Shown one piece after another: positions 50,692 through 58,690 of a DNA stretch of 64,000 nt (its first letter is position 1; each line of letters begins with the position of its first letter). Where the stretch lies: positions 3,534,001 through 3,598,000 of the forward strand of contig NZ_CP070351.1 in assembly GCF_016919385.1 (NCBI RefSeq), read 5' to 3'. A program made the position numbers and the translations under genes. This DNA is from Gordonia sp. PDNC005. GTDB lineage: Bacteria; Actinomycetota; Actinomycetes; Mycobacteriales; Mycobacteriaceae. Below the pieces are notes generated by a model, which saw only the letters and a list, made by a program, of their open reading frames with translations, was not told the origin of the DNA and searched no databases.

Positions 50692-51935
50692 CGGGGAACC
50701 GCCCAGCACAGGAATCCGGCGACGACACACAGGACCGCAGCGGTGTAGAAGGCCGGATCGTAGCCGCCCGACGCATCGCGGATCGCTCCCGCACCGAATG
50801 CCGCGACGGCCGCTCCGAGCTGATGAGCAGCGAAGATCCACCCGAAGACGACCGGGGTCGCGTCGCCGAACTGTTCTCGCGCCAACGCCATCGTTGGAGG
50901 GACGGTCGCCACCCAGTCCAGCCCGTAGAACAGGATGAACACCCAGACGCTCGGCGTGGCCGTCGCCCCGAGGATCGACGGCAGTCCGGCCAGCGCGACA
51001 CCCCGCCCGAGGTAGTAGATCACCAGCAGGATCCGCGGGTCGACGCGGTCGGTGAGCCATCCCGACGCGATCGTTCCGACCACGTCGAAGACTCCGACGA
51101 GCGCCAACAGCGACGCCGCCGTCGTCGCGGGCATGCCGTGATCGCCCGCTGCCGGAATGAAGTGGGTCTGCAACAAGCCGTTGGTGGTCGCTCCGCAGAT
51201 CGCGAAGCTGGCCGCGAGCAGCCAGAACACGGGTCGGCGCGCGCCCAGCGCGAGGCCGCCCAGTGCCGCGCGCGCCATCCCGCGGTCTTCCCGAACCGGC
51301 GGAGACACCGTGGTCGACCCGAACGCCGCCATCCCGAGGTCCGACGGCCACGACCTCAGGAGCAGACCGGCGACCGGCACCACCGCGACCGCGACGGCGG
51401 TGACCACAAGCACCGACGTGCGCCAGCCGTGTGCGTCGGCCAGCGCTGCAACGATCGGCAGGAAGATCAGCTGCCCGGTGGCAGAGGCCGCCGTCAATAC
51501 TCCGGTCACGAGGCCGCGCCGCTCGACGAACCAGCGGGTGGCGATCGTCGCTACGAACGCGGTCGAGAGTGCGCCGGTGCCCAGACCCACGAGCACACCC
51601 CACAGCAGCACGAGCTGCCAACTGGCCGTCATGAAGACCGCGAGTCCCGTGCCCGCCGCGATCAGAGCCAGCGCCGCCGTCACGACCGGCCGGATTCCGA
51701 ACTTGTCCATGAGCGCGGCGGCGAAGGGCGCGGTGAGTCCGTAGAGCGCCATGTTGACACTCATCGCAGCGCCGATGGTGCCGTGCGACCACCCGAACTC
51801 GTGGTGCAACGGATCCATCAGGACGCCCGGGACCGACCGGAAGCCCGCGGCGCCGAGGATGGTCAGGAAGGCCACACCCGCGATCACCCAGGCGTAGTGG
51901 ATGCGAAGTTTCACGTGAATCACAATGCCCGGCAC
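50637..51935 (-). CDS. MFS transporter (oxalate/formate antiporter-like)
   Basis: The 432-residue protein has about 12 transmembrane helices and a long central loop. The first half contains MDKFGIRPVVTAAL after helix 2, the MFS motif-A position, and the second half GWLTDRVDPRILL. It is divergent from a GlxA/AraC-type regulator, its likely controller, with two dyads in the 50-base gap. The start may be ATG 51935 or nearby GTG 51920/51911. It converges on FUSC with a 55-base overlap. Confidence 0.85.
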   Translation of the reverse strand: MPGIVIHVKLRIHYAWVIAGVAFLTILGAAGFRSVPGVLMDPLHHEFGWSHGTIGAAMSVNMALYGLTAPFAAALMDKFGIRPVVTAALALIAAGTGLAVFMTASWQLVLLWGVLVGLGTGALSTAFVATIATRWFVERRGLVTGVLTAASATGQLIFLPIVAALADAHGWRTSVLVVTAVAVAVVPVAGLLLRSWPSDLGMAAFGSTTVSPPVREDRGMARAALGGLALGARRPVFWLLAASFAICGATTNGLLQTHFIPAAGDHGMPATTAASLLALVGVFDVVGTIASGWLTDRVDPRILLVIYYLGRGVALAGLPSILGATATPSVWVFILFYGLDWVATVPPTMALAREQFGDATPVVFGWIFAAHQLGAAVAAFGAGAIRDASGGYDPAFYTAAVLCVVAGFLCWAVPRQRLMREESSARTPASIG

Positions 51936-51951
51936 CCCTTTCCAGAACCAG

Positions 51952-51986
51952 TGGCATGAATGCCAATAAATGGCAGAATAATGCCA
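51952..51986. promoter_or_regulatory. Two tandem dyads between MFS and GlxA-type genes
   Basis: TGGCAT-GA-ATGCCA (51952-51965) and TGGCA-GAATAA-TGCCA (51971-51986) have centres 20 bp apart, two helical turns. The second runs into the ATG of the regulator. This is a strong candidate for cooperative binding by the GlxA-type regulator, with autorepression. Confidence 0.65.
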
Positions 51987-52966
51987 TGCAAACTGTCGCG
52001 GTTCTCCTCGTCGAACCAGTCATCGGATTCGACGCGACCATTGCACCCACCTGTTTCGGCAAGGCGGACGACGCCGAGGGGAACCCGCTGTACGACGTTG
52101 TCACCTGCAGTGTCACCGGAGACCCCGTCCGATCGACGAACGGCTACGCGATCACGCCGGAGTCGGATGCTTCAGTCCTCGCCCGCGCGGACACCGTGGT
52201 GATCCCCGGGACGAAGTGCCCGCCTGCACGTGAGGCGGGCAATCTGCCAGAAGATCTGCGCGAGGCCCTTGCCCTGATAAGACCGGGCACCCGACTCGTG
52301 TCGATCTGCACCGGCGCGTTCATCCTCGCGGCCGCCGGACTGCTCGACGGCCGTCCGGCCACCACCCACTGGCAGGCAGGTTCCGACCTGCTTCGCCTGC
52401 ATCCGACGGTCTCTTTGATCGATCACGTCCTGTACGTCGACGACGGCGACATTCTGACGTCGGCCGGAGTCGCGTCGGGCATCGACTTATGCCTGCACAT
52501 CATCCGTGGCGACCACGGCACCGCCGCCGCGGCGCGCGTCGCCAGATACTGCGTCCTGCCGCCCGCCCGCGAGGGCACTCATCCGCAGTTCGTCGACCGC
52601 CCAGTTCCGCCGCGCGGTGAGGGAAGCACCGCGCCGGTGAGACAGTGGGCGACGGCGAATCCGTCGGAGAACTTGTCCGTCGAACGCCTGGCGCGGCGCT
52701 CGGGGATGAGCGTGCGCACGTTCAATCGGCGGTTCCGGGAGGAGACCGGGCAGACGCCGGGTGCCTGGGTGCAACGCCTCCGCCTCGACCACGCGCGCGA
52801 GCTTCTCGAACGCAGCGACCTCTCGATCGACGCCGTCGCCGAGCAGTCCGGACTCGGCAGCTCGGCAAGCCTCCGCGTCCATCTGCGCCGGGACACCGGC
52901 ATGCCTCCTGCCATGTACCGCCGGGCGTTTGGAGGATCAGTAGCCGCGGCCCACCTCGACTCGTGA
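51986..52966 (+). CDS. GlxA-type transcriptional regulator (DJ-1/PfpI + AraC HTH)
   Basis: The 326-residue protein joins an N-terminal class-I-amidotransferase-like domain (VAVLLVEPVIGFD; SICTGAFILAAAGLLDGRPATTHW) to a C-terminal AraC double helix-turn-helix (SVERLARRSGMSVRTFNRRFREETGQTPGAWVQRLRLDHARELL). GlxA-type regulators respond to small metabolites. ATG 51986 is chosen over 51956 because the latter lies in the dyads. It is divergent from an MFS transporter and its end overlaps the convergent 2-hydroxyacid dehydrogenase by 30 bases. Confidence 0.92.
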   Translation: MQTVAVLLVEPVIGFDATIAPTCFGKADDAEGNPLYDVVTCSVTGDPVRSTNGYAITPESDASVLARADTVVIPGTKCPPAREAGNLPEDLREALALIRPGTRLVSICTGAFILAAAGLLDGRPATTHWQAGSDLLRLHPTVSLIDHVLYVDDGDILTSAGVASGIDLCLHIIRGDHGTAAAARVARYCVLPPAREGTHPQFVDRPVPPRGEGSTAPVRQWATANPSENLSVERLARRSGMSVRTFNRRFREETGQTPGAWVQRLRLDHARELLERSDLSIDAVAEQSGLGSSASLRVHLRRDTGMPPAMYRRAFGGSVAAAHLDS

Positions 52967-53848
52967 GATCAGGTCGAGCCCTGCCGTGAAACGCCGGAGG
53001 TTCTCGGTCAGGAACGGCGCCATCTCGGTTGTCAGACGCCCCGCCGGGTTGGCGACGTGCGGGGTGATCACCACGTTGTCCAGGCTGAACAACGGATCGT
53101 CGAGCGGCGGCGGTTCCGGGTCGGTCACGTCGAGTCCGGCGCCGGCGATCGCCCCGCCGACCAGGGCCCGGTACAGCGCCGCCTGGTCGATCAACGGCCC
53201 GCGGGCGACGTTCACCACCCATGAGTGGGGCTTGAGGAGTGCGAGTGTCCGGTCATTGATCACGTGCCGTGTCTCTGCGGTGTCGGGTGCCGCCAGCACG
53301 ACGTGATCGGCGCGGGCCAACGCCTCATCGATCTCAGATGCAGGAAGTGTCAGGTCGGCGCCGTCGACTGATCGGCCCGACCTGTTGACGGCGATCACCG
53401 AGGCCCCGCACGCGGCCAGCATCGGAGTGAGCGCACGGCCGATTCCACCCGCGCCGAGGATCACGACAGTCGAACCTCGCAGCGTCCGCACCGCCGGGTC
53501 CACAGCACCCTTCGCCCAGCGACTCCGGGCCGAGGCGACAACCTGACGGGTCCCGGCGAGCAAGAGCGCAAGCGCGTGTTCGGCGCATCCCTGCGCATAG
53601 AAACCGGACGCATTGGTCCAGATGCGGCGCTCGTCGAGCACGCCGGCGTCGACGAACCGTTCGATGCCCGCGGTACTGAGTGCAACCCACTCGATGGAGT
53701 CCGGCAGTTCGGGAAAGCCGTCTGGCCCTCCCAGCCACACCAGGATTTGAGCGTGGTCCAGCGAGACCAGCTCAGCTCCCGCGTCGCGCACCGCTCCCAC
53801 CACGTGAGGGTCGTGTACCGGTTCGACAGCGACGCGCAGTGAGCTCAT
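52937..53848 (-). CDS. D-isomer-specific 2-hydroxyacid dehydrogenase
   Basis: The 303-residue NAD(P)-dependent enzyme reduces 2-oxo acids. The nucleotide motif is GAGGIGRAL, the catalytic arginine lies in VNVARGPLID, glutamate in DVTDPEPPPLDDPLF and histidine in VITPHVANP. The N-terminal substrate domain is shorter than in serine-pathway PGDH enzymes; glyoxylate/hydroxypyruvate-type activity is likely. TACAGA lies 7 bases before ATG 53848. Its end overlaps the GlxA-type gene. Confidence 0.88.
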   Translation of the reverse strand: MSSLRVAVEPVHDPHVVGAVRDAGAELVSLDHAQILVWLGGPDGFPELPDSIEWVALSTAGIERFVDAGVLDERRIWTNASGFYAQGCAEHALALLLAGTRQVVASARSRWAKGAVDPAVRTLRGSTVVILGAGGIGRALTPMLAACGASVIAVNRSGRSVDGADLTLPASEIDEALARADHVVLAAPDTAETRHVINDRTLALLKPHSWVVNVARGPLIDQAALYRALVGGAIAGAGLDVTDPEPPPLDDPLFSLDNVVITPHVANPAGRLTTEMAPFLTENLRRFTAGLDLISRVEVGRGY

Positions 53849-53882
53849 GCGTCCATCTGTATCACTCCCGTCCCGCTGCTCG

Positions 53883-53943
53883 TTGAGCGAACGAAGTGAG
53901 TCGAAGCGCGCAGATGACCTTTCGACTCACTCCGTTCGCTCAA
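53883..53943. repeat. REP-like long imperfect palindrome
   Basis: Arms of 23 bp (53883-53905 beginning TTGAGCGAACG, and 53921-53943 ending GTTCGCTCAA) pair with a single mismatch around a 15-base spacer. This sequence type (TTGAGCGAACGAAGTGAGTC) is, from memory, a frequent interspersed palindrome in Gordonia/Rhodococcus-like genomes. It includes the TGA of the isochorismatase gene, so it may act as terminator or mRNA 3' stabiliser. Confidence 0.75.
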
Positions 53944-54599
53944 GGAGCAGGAGGGATCACACTCAATTCGGCGACGGCGTCGTCGACCGTCCGAAGACGA
54001 ACTCCGATCAACTCCAGATCGGCGAGGCGTTCCGGCGTGGTCTGCGACGTCGCGTCAACGACGAGAACGGTCCGGTAGTCACGTTCCGAAGCGTCGAACA
54101 GCGTTGCTCGTGGACAGTTCGGGAGATTGCACCCGGCCACGACGACGGTGTCGATCCCCAGGTCGCTAAGCGTGCGATCCAGCGATGTCCGGTGAAACGC
54201 CGACCAGCGCGGTTTGTACATCACCGACTCGTCGGGGCCGATCTGCTGGGTCTCACCACTCCGCAGTAGATTCCAATCGAGCGTCAGAGCGTGAGGCAGG
54301 AGCGCGGCCGGGATGTCCGCGCCCCTCGTCCCTGGGCGGACGACCGCGTCACCGGACTCGATCGCCGCACGCCGCACGAGGTCGACGTCCGATTCCCCGG
54401 CCTCATACGACCGAACAATGTGCACGATCGGCCTGCCTGCTGCGCGGAACGACGTCGCGAGGCGAGCGAGTTCCGGTATTCGATCGGCCGTCCCTTCGAC
54501 TGCGCGCGGGCCGATCGCGAAGTCGTTCTGGACGTCGATGATCAACAGGGCCGACGTCGCCCAGTCGGGATCGAGGTACATACCCCGATCATGACTCAT
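53940..54599 (-). CDS. Isochorismatase-family cysteine hydrolase
   Basis: The 219-residue protein has the family triad: aspartate in ALLIIDVQNDFAIG, lysine in MYKPRWSAF and cysteine in VVVAGCNLPNCPRATLFDASERDY. Such enzymes hydrolyse amides such as nicotinamide, or isochorismate. ATG 54599 begins one base after the thioesterase stop, so translation is coupled; ATG 54581 (CATGAT 6 bases before) is an alternative. The operon is divergent from hxlR. Its stop codon is inside the REP-like palindrome. Substrate unknown. Confidence 0.87.
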   Translation of the reverse strand: MSHDRGMYLDPDWATSALLIIDVQNDFAIGPRAVEGTADRIPELARLATSFRAAGRPIVHIVRSYEAGESDVDLVRRAAIESGDAVVRPGTRGADIPAALLPHALTLDWNLLRSGETQQIGPDESVMYKPRWSAFHRTSLDRTLSDLGIDTVVVAGCNLPNCPRATLFDASERDYRTVLVVDATSQTTPERLADLELIGVRLRTVDDAVAELSVIPPAP

Positions 54600-54600
54600 G

Positions 54601-55020
54601 TCAGGAGGGCAACGGAACGTTCTGCAATCGCAGCTGGCCGCGGGCGAGAGTCTTGCCTGTCGTGTCATCGGTCACCTCGACGAGCCACAACTGCTGGGTC
54701 CGGCCCTGCTGAATCGGCTCGGCGATCACCGTCGCACGGCCCCCCGTCGACGGGCGGAGGAAGTCGGTGGCGTTGTGGACGCCGACGGCGAACTGGCCGC
54801 GGTCGGCGACGGCGGCACTCGCACCGATGCTGCCCGCACTCTCGACGAACGTGGCGTACACGCCACCGTGCACCACTCCCCACGGCGTGTGATGGCGTTC
54901 GTCGAGATCGACGTATCCCTCCACGCGAGTTCCCGTCACCACCGTCGGCACCATGCCCGCGGCTCGGAGGAACTCGCTCGCGCCGTCGAGGCCGACCTCG
55001 GGCATCGCACTGTCGGTCAT
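54601..55020 (-). CDS. PaaI-type hotdog thioesterase
   Basis: The 139-residue protein has the single hotdog fold with the PaaI/YbgC-type motif WGVVHGGVYATFVESAGS (about 47-64) and conserved ATDFLRPSTGG. It hydrolyses an acyl- or aryl-CoA thioester. GGAGAAG precedes ATG 55020. It is the first gene of an operon with the isochorismatase-type hydrolase and is divergent from hxlR, probably its repressor. Confidence 0.88.
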   Translation of the reverse strand: MTDSAMPEVGLDGASEFLRAAGMVPTVVTGTRVEGYVDLDERHHTPWGVVHGGVYATFVESAGSIGASAAVADRGQFAVGVHNATDFLRPSTGGRATVIAEPIQQGRTQQLWLVEVTDDTTGKTLARGQLRLQNVPLPS

Positions 55021-55037
55021 GGGCTTCTCCTTCGAAT

Positions 55038-55095
55038 CTGACTATTGATTACGAAGTTAGATCGGCCGCATGCTGACTGTCAATAGTGAAGTCAG
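55038..55095. promoter_or_regulatory. Two matched HxlR operator candidates
   Basis: Two copies of CTGACT-N11-AGT(C/T)AG lie at 55038-55060 and 55073-55095, centres 35 bp apart. The first is 18 bases upstream of the thioesterase start, the second overlaps the -35 region of hxlR, whose -10 is TAGTCT (55097-55102). HxlR dimers bind such dyads, so one regulator could control both directions. Confidence 0.7.
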
Positions 55096-55108
55096 CTAGT
55101 CTGGGTGA

Positions 55109-55576
55109 ATGAAGTGGCTCGACATCGACCCGGGGAACTGCTCAGTGCAGCGAACCCTCGACGTGATCGGTGACCGGTGGAGTGTCCTCGTCCTCCGCGA
55201 GGTGTTCAACGGTGTGCGGCGCTTCGATCAGATCAAGTCACACACGGGTGTCTCCGACTCCGTGCTCTCCGATCGTCTCCGACGGCTCGTCGACAACGAC
55301 GTTCTCCGCGCGGTCGATTACCAGGAGGCCGGTGCGCGGCGTCGCAAGGAGTACCGGCTGACCCCGGCCGGGTTCGACCTTCAGCCGGTCCTGCTCTCGC
55401 TGCTGAGTTGGGGCGACACACACCGCGCCGACCCAGAGGGGCCTGCGCTGGCCATGGTCCACGACGATTGTGGTGCGCCGGTGGCGCTCGAGCTGCGGTG
55501 CGCAGCAGGCCATCAAATCGAGAATCGGCGTGACATCCACGCCGAGCCGGGCCCCGGCGCGCGCATTCACCAGTAG
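55109..55576 (+). CDS. HxlR-family transcriptional regulator
   Basis: The 155-residue winged-helix regulator has the family start GNCSVQRTLDVIGDRWSVLVLREVFNGVRRFDQIKSHTGVSDSVLSDRLRRLVDNDVL with the conserved cysteine near residue 11. HxlR proteins respond to aldehydes, quinones or redox state. TAGTCT lies 6 bases before ATG 55109. It is divergent from the thioesterase/isochorismatase operon. A C-terminal extension contains two further cysteines (DDCG, LRCA). Confidence 0.92.
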   Translation: MKWLDIDPGNCSVQRTLDVIGDRWSVLVLREVFNGVRRFDQIKSHTGVSDSVLSDRLRRLVDNDVLRAVDYQEAGARRRKEYRLTPAGFDLQPVLLSLLSWGDTHRADPEGPALAMVHDDCGAPVALELRCAAGHQIENRRDIHAEPGPGARIHQ

Positions 55577-55580
55577 CGGG

Positions 55581-56375
55581 TCATCGGCGGCCGCGCACCG
55601 GCCCCAACAGCCGAACCGTCACTGGCGGAAGATCCGGACACTGCAGGTACACGGTTCTCGGATGAATGTGGAACTCGGCCGTGCTGACCGACGTGACACC
55701 AAACCTGTCCGGCGCCGCAGCGATCGCGTTCAGCCAGGTCAAGGGATCGGGCACCACAACCGGCTCGCCATCGAACACACCCCACAGATCATGCGGGACG
55801 GTCCCCGACCCCTCGCTGAGGACCGGCGTCGAATCGGCGCACAGCTCGGCCAACGTCACCGACGCCCGGTCGGCGAGACGGTGACGGGCGTTGACCAGCA
55901 CCACCCGTCGCTCCGACTCCTCCGCGAGCAGCACCGTGTGCGCGGGCACCGGAGCGTCGGGTGACGGTATCCGAATCAGGGCACGGTCGACCCTGCCGTG
56001 TACCAATTCACCGACCGGATCCACAGCGTGCCGGAGTTCGTACGACGGTCCTGCGTCGAGCCCCTGTTCGAGCTTCGGCGTCAGACCACCCCACGCGTAA
56101 CCAATGGTCAGCGGACCGTCCGAACTGCCGCCCCCGAACAGTTCGTCGTACCCGTCGACGACCCGCTCGATCCCGACAAGGAGTTCCGCTGCACCCGGCG
56201 CGAGTCGAGTGCCCGTCGACCGGCGGTCGAACAGAGGCGCCCCCAGCGCTCGTTCGACGTCGGCCACCGCACGGCTGACCGTTGGCTGCGACACTCCCAG
56301 AGCACGCGCGGCAGCCGAGATCCCGCCCGCACGGGCGACGGTCACGACGTACCGCAGCCGCTCAATCTCAGCCAT
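55581..56375 (-). CDS. LysR-family transcriptional regulator
   Basis: The 264-residue protein has a LysR winged helix (AGGISAAARALGVSQPTVSRAVADVERALGAPLFDRR) and a somewhat shortened effector domain. ATG 56375 is supported by TACAGT 6 bases upstream on the minus strand. It is divergent from the EamA-type transporter gene with 69 bases between starts, a frequent regulator/exporter pairing, and converges on hxlR with 4 bases between stops. Confidence 0.9.
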   Translation of the reverse strand: MAEIERLRYVVTVARAGGISAAARALGVSQPTVSRAVADVERALGAPLFDRRSTGTRLAPGAAELLVGIERVVDGYDELFGGGSSDGPLTIGYAWGGLTPKLEQGLDAGPSYELRHAVDPVGELVHGRVDRALIRIPSPDAPVPAHTVLLAEESERRVVLVNARHRLADRASVTLAELCADSTPVLSEGSGTVPHDLWGVFDGEPVVVPDPLTWLNAIAAAPDRFGVTSVSTAEFHIHPRTVYLQCPDLPPVTVRLLGPVRGRR

Positions 56376-56444
56376 ACGCCAACTGTATGGGGATCTCCGC
56401 TGCGGCACTGCCGATACCCGGTCCGCATCCCTACCGTCTGACCG

Positions 56445-57353
56445 ATGACCACACGTTTGCGGTTCGTCGGCGAACCCACATTGCTGGTACTGCTCTGGTC
56501 GAGCGGTGCCGTCGCGATCGGCATCGGACTCGACGGCATGTCACCCCAGACGTTCCTCACCGTCCGCGCGATCGGCGCCGCTTCCTGTGCGTGGGCCATC
56601 GTCCTCACAACTCGGTCGACGTTGCCGACCGGCCGAGAACTGGCGATCGTCGTCGGCGCAGGGCTCCTTCTGCAGGTGACGTACCAGTGCGCGTACTTCC
56701 TCGCTATCGCCCATCACATCGGTGCCGGAATGATCTCGCTGATCATGTCGGCGCAGCCCCTGCTCACCGTGGTGGCGGCAGGCGCACTGTCGCGACGCAC
56801 CGCCGTCGGCGCGGGTCTGGGCGTGATCGGCGTAGGTGTCGCCGTCGTCGCCGACACCTCGGGCACTGGCGACGCCTCCATCGTGGCGTTCGCCTTCGCC
56901 GCCGTCGCACTTCTCGCGATCACCGCGGGAACCCTCGTGCAGGCCAAGGTCACGTCGACGACGGGCTGGTCGTGCGTCGCCGTTCAGTCGACTGTCAGCG
57001 CAACGGTATTCGGTGGCGTCGTCATGGCGATCGGGCCAGGCGAGGTCCACTTGACGGTGTCGTCGGTCGTAGCCGTCGCGTGGGTGACGATTGTCGTCAG
57101 CGTGATCGCCACAGCGCTCCTCTATCGGATCACGCGAGAGCGCGGCGCCGTGGTGGTCAGCGGACTGTTTCTCGTGGTCCCGTCGTGCGCCGCGGGCCTG
57201 GACTATCTCCTGACCGGCACCGGTGTGCCGCCACTGGCGATCGTCGGCGGTGCCGTCGCCGTCGTCGGACTCGTGATGCTGCAGCGCCCGGACACCCGAT
57301 CACGCCGGTCGATCAGACGCGGTCGAGATCGACGTCTCGCGTCTCCTTCATGA
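56445..57353 (+). CDS. EamA/DMT-superfamily transporter
   Basis: The 302-residue protein has about ten transmembrane helices in two repeats (VLLWSSGAVAIGIGLDGMSPQTFLTVRAIGA near the start; ALLYRITRERGAVVVSGLFLVVPSCAAGLDYLLTG in the second EamA unit). It probably exports an amino acid or metabolite. TACCGT lies exactly 7 bases before ATG 56445. The 3' end overlaps the convergent MHS transporter by 41 bases. The divergent LysR is the likely regulator. Confidence 0.88.
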   Translation: MTTRLRFVGEPTLLVLLWSSGAVAIGIGLDGMSPQTFLTVRAIGAASCAWAIVLTTRSTLPTGRELAIVVGAGLLLQVTYQCAYFLAIAHHIGAGMISLIMSAQPLLTVVAAGALSRRTAVGAGLGVIGVGVAVVADTSGTGDASIVAFAFAAVALLAITAGTLVQAKVTSTTGWSCVAVQSTVSATVFGGVVMAIGPGEVHLTVSSVVAVAWVTIVVSVIATALLYRITRERGAVVVSGLFLVVPSCAAGLDYLLTGTGVPPLAIVGGAVAVVGLVMLQRPDTRSRRSIRRGRDRRLASPS

Positions 57354-58632
57354 CGATCAGCGCGATCAGGGTCGAGACGCCCGCGATCGCGAGGTAGACG
57401 CCCACCCATCCGACCCCGAAGTCGGCGACGAGCCACGTCGCGATGAACGGGGCGATAGCGGCGCCGATGATCGACGCGAAGTTGTACGCGATACCGCTGC
57501 CCGTATAGCGGACGTTGGTCGCGAACAGCTCCGGCAACACGGCGCTCATCGGACCGAACGTGAAGCCCATCAGCGTCAGGCCGACGATGAGGACCGCCAG
57601 CATCGACCCCTGCGTGACGTGCGCGGGATCGAGAATCCACTGGAACGACAGTCCGTAGACGATGATCAAGACCGTCGCGATGATCAGGACGAGTCGACGC
57701 CCGAAGCGGTCGGCGAGCTGTCCGGAGACCGCGACGAACACGGCGAAGAACACCACGGCGATCAGCTGCATCTGCAAGAAGTCGATGTACGAGATTCCAA
57801 GCTTCGTGCCGGACTTGTCGACGACCTTGCCGGTTCCGTAGGACACGACCCAGGTAGTGACCAGGTAGAAGAGCGTGTAGGTGGCGACCATGACGAATGT
57901 GCCGATGATGAGCGGACGCCACGCCGTCCGGACCACTTCGCCCAGCGGGGTCTTGACCTTCTTGCCCTCCTGGACGGCCTTCGCGAACACCGGAGTCTCG
58001 GTCAGCTTGAGTCGGACGTACAGGCCGAGAATCACCATGAACGCCGACAGCAGGAACGGAATGCGCCAGCCCCACGTCATGAACGGATGATCCGCACCGG
58101 AGGTCTTCGAGTCGAAGTCCATCACCGACATGATCACCAGGAAGGTGCCGTTGGCCAGGAAGAACCCGAACGGCGCACCGAGCTGGGGCCACATCGCCGC
58201 CCACGCCCGTTTACCCTTCTCCGCAGTCTCCGTGGCGAGAAGCGCCGCGCCCGACCATTCACCGCCGAGGCCGAGCCCCTGCGCGAATCGCATCAGCGCC
58301 AGCAGCGCGGGTGCGAGGTAGCCGGCCTGTTCGAATGTCGGCAGCACACCGATGAGGAACGTTGCGACGCCCATCGTGACAAGCGATCCGACCAAGGTCG
58401 CCTTGCGCCCCACCCGATCACCGAAATGACCGAAGAGGATCGAGCCGATCGGCCGCGCGGCGAACGCCAGGCCGAACGTGGCGAACGACGCGAGGAGCGC
58501 CGCGGTGTCGTCCCCCTTGGGGAAGAACAATGTCGGGAAGACGAGGACCGCCGCGGTCGCATAGATGTAGAAGTCGAAGAACTCGATGGTGGTGCCGACC
58601 ATCGACGCGATGATGATTCGCCTGCGATTCAT
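57313..58632 (-). CDS. MFS transporter, metabolite:H+ symporter (MHS) family
   Basis: The 439-residue symporter has about 12 helices and the MHS signatures TTIEFFDFYIYATAA, GHFGDRVGRKATLVGSL, FAQGLGLGGEWSGAALLATE and an acidic/basic central loop. Relatives take up proline/betaine, shikimate, 2-oxoglutarate or other carboxylates. ATG 58632 follows TATCGT after 7 bases. A dyad covers this -10. The much longer open frame upstream is antisense to the next gene and not family-like. Confidence 0.9.
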   Translation of the reverse strand: MNRRRIIIASMVGTTIEFFDFYIYATAAVLVFPTLFFPKGDDTAALLASFATFGLAFAARPIGSILFGHFGDRVGRKATLVGSLVTMGVATFLIGVLPTFEQAGYLAPALLALMRFAQGLGLGGEWSGAALLATETAEKGKRAWAAMWPQLGAPFGFFLANGTFLVIMSVMDFDSKTSGADHPFMTWGWRIPFLLSAFMVILGLYVRLKLTETPVFAKAVQEGKKVKTPLGEVVRTAWRPLIIGTFVMVATYTLFYLVTTWVVSYGTGKVVDKSGTKLGISYIDFLQMQLIAVVFFAVFVAVSGQLADRFGRRLVLIIATVLIIVYGLSFQWILDPAHVTQGSMLAVLIVGLTLMGFTFGPMSAVLPELFATNVRYTGSGIAYNFASIIGAAIAPFIATWLVADFGVGWVGVYLAIAGVSTLIALIVMKETRDVDLDRV

Positions 58633-58635
58633 TCC

Positions 58636-58653
58636 GTTGACGATAACGTCAAC
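58636..58653. promoter_or_regulatory. Dyad over the -10 of the MHS transporter gene
   Basis: GTTGACG-ATAA-CGTCAAC lies 4-21 bases upstream of the ATG and contains the TATCGT -10 box. A regulator bound here would block initiation; as the mRNA may begin at the ATG, it is unlikely to be an mRNA hairpin. Confidence 0.45.
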
Positions 58654-58690
58654 CGTTCGATCGACAGGCAGGAACCCGCCGACGGCCGTG

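Noticed and set aside
48820..52116. Minus-strand open frame of about 1100 codons across FUSC and MFS genes
   Set aside because: It runs antisense to FUSC and in a shifted frame through the MFS gene; composition is Arg/Gly/Ala-rich with no motif.
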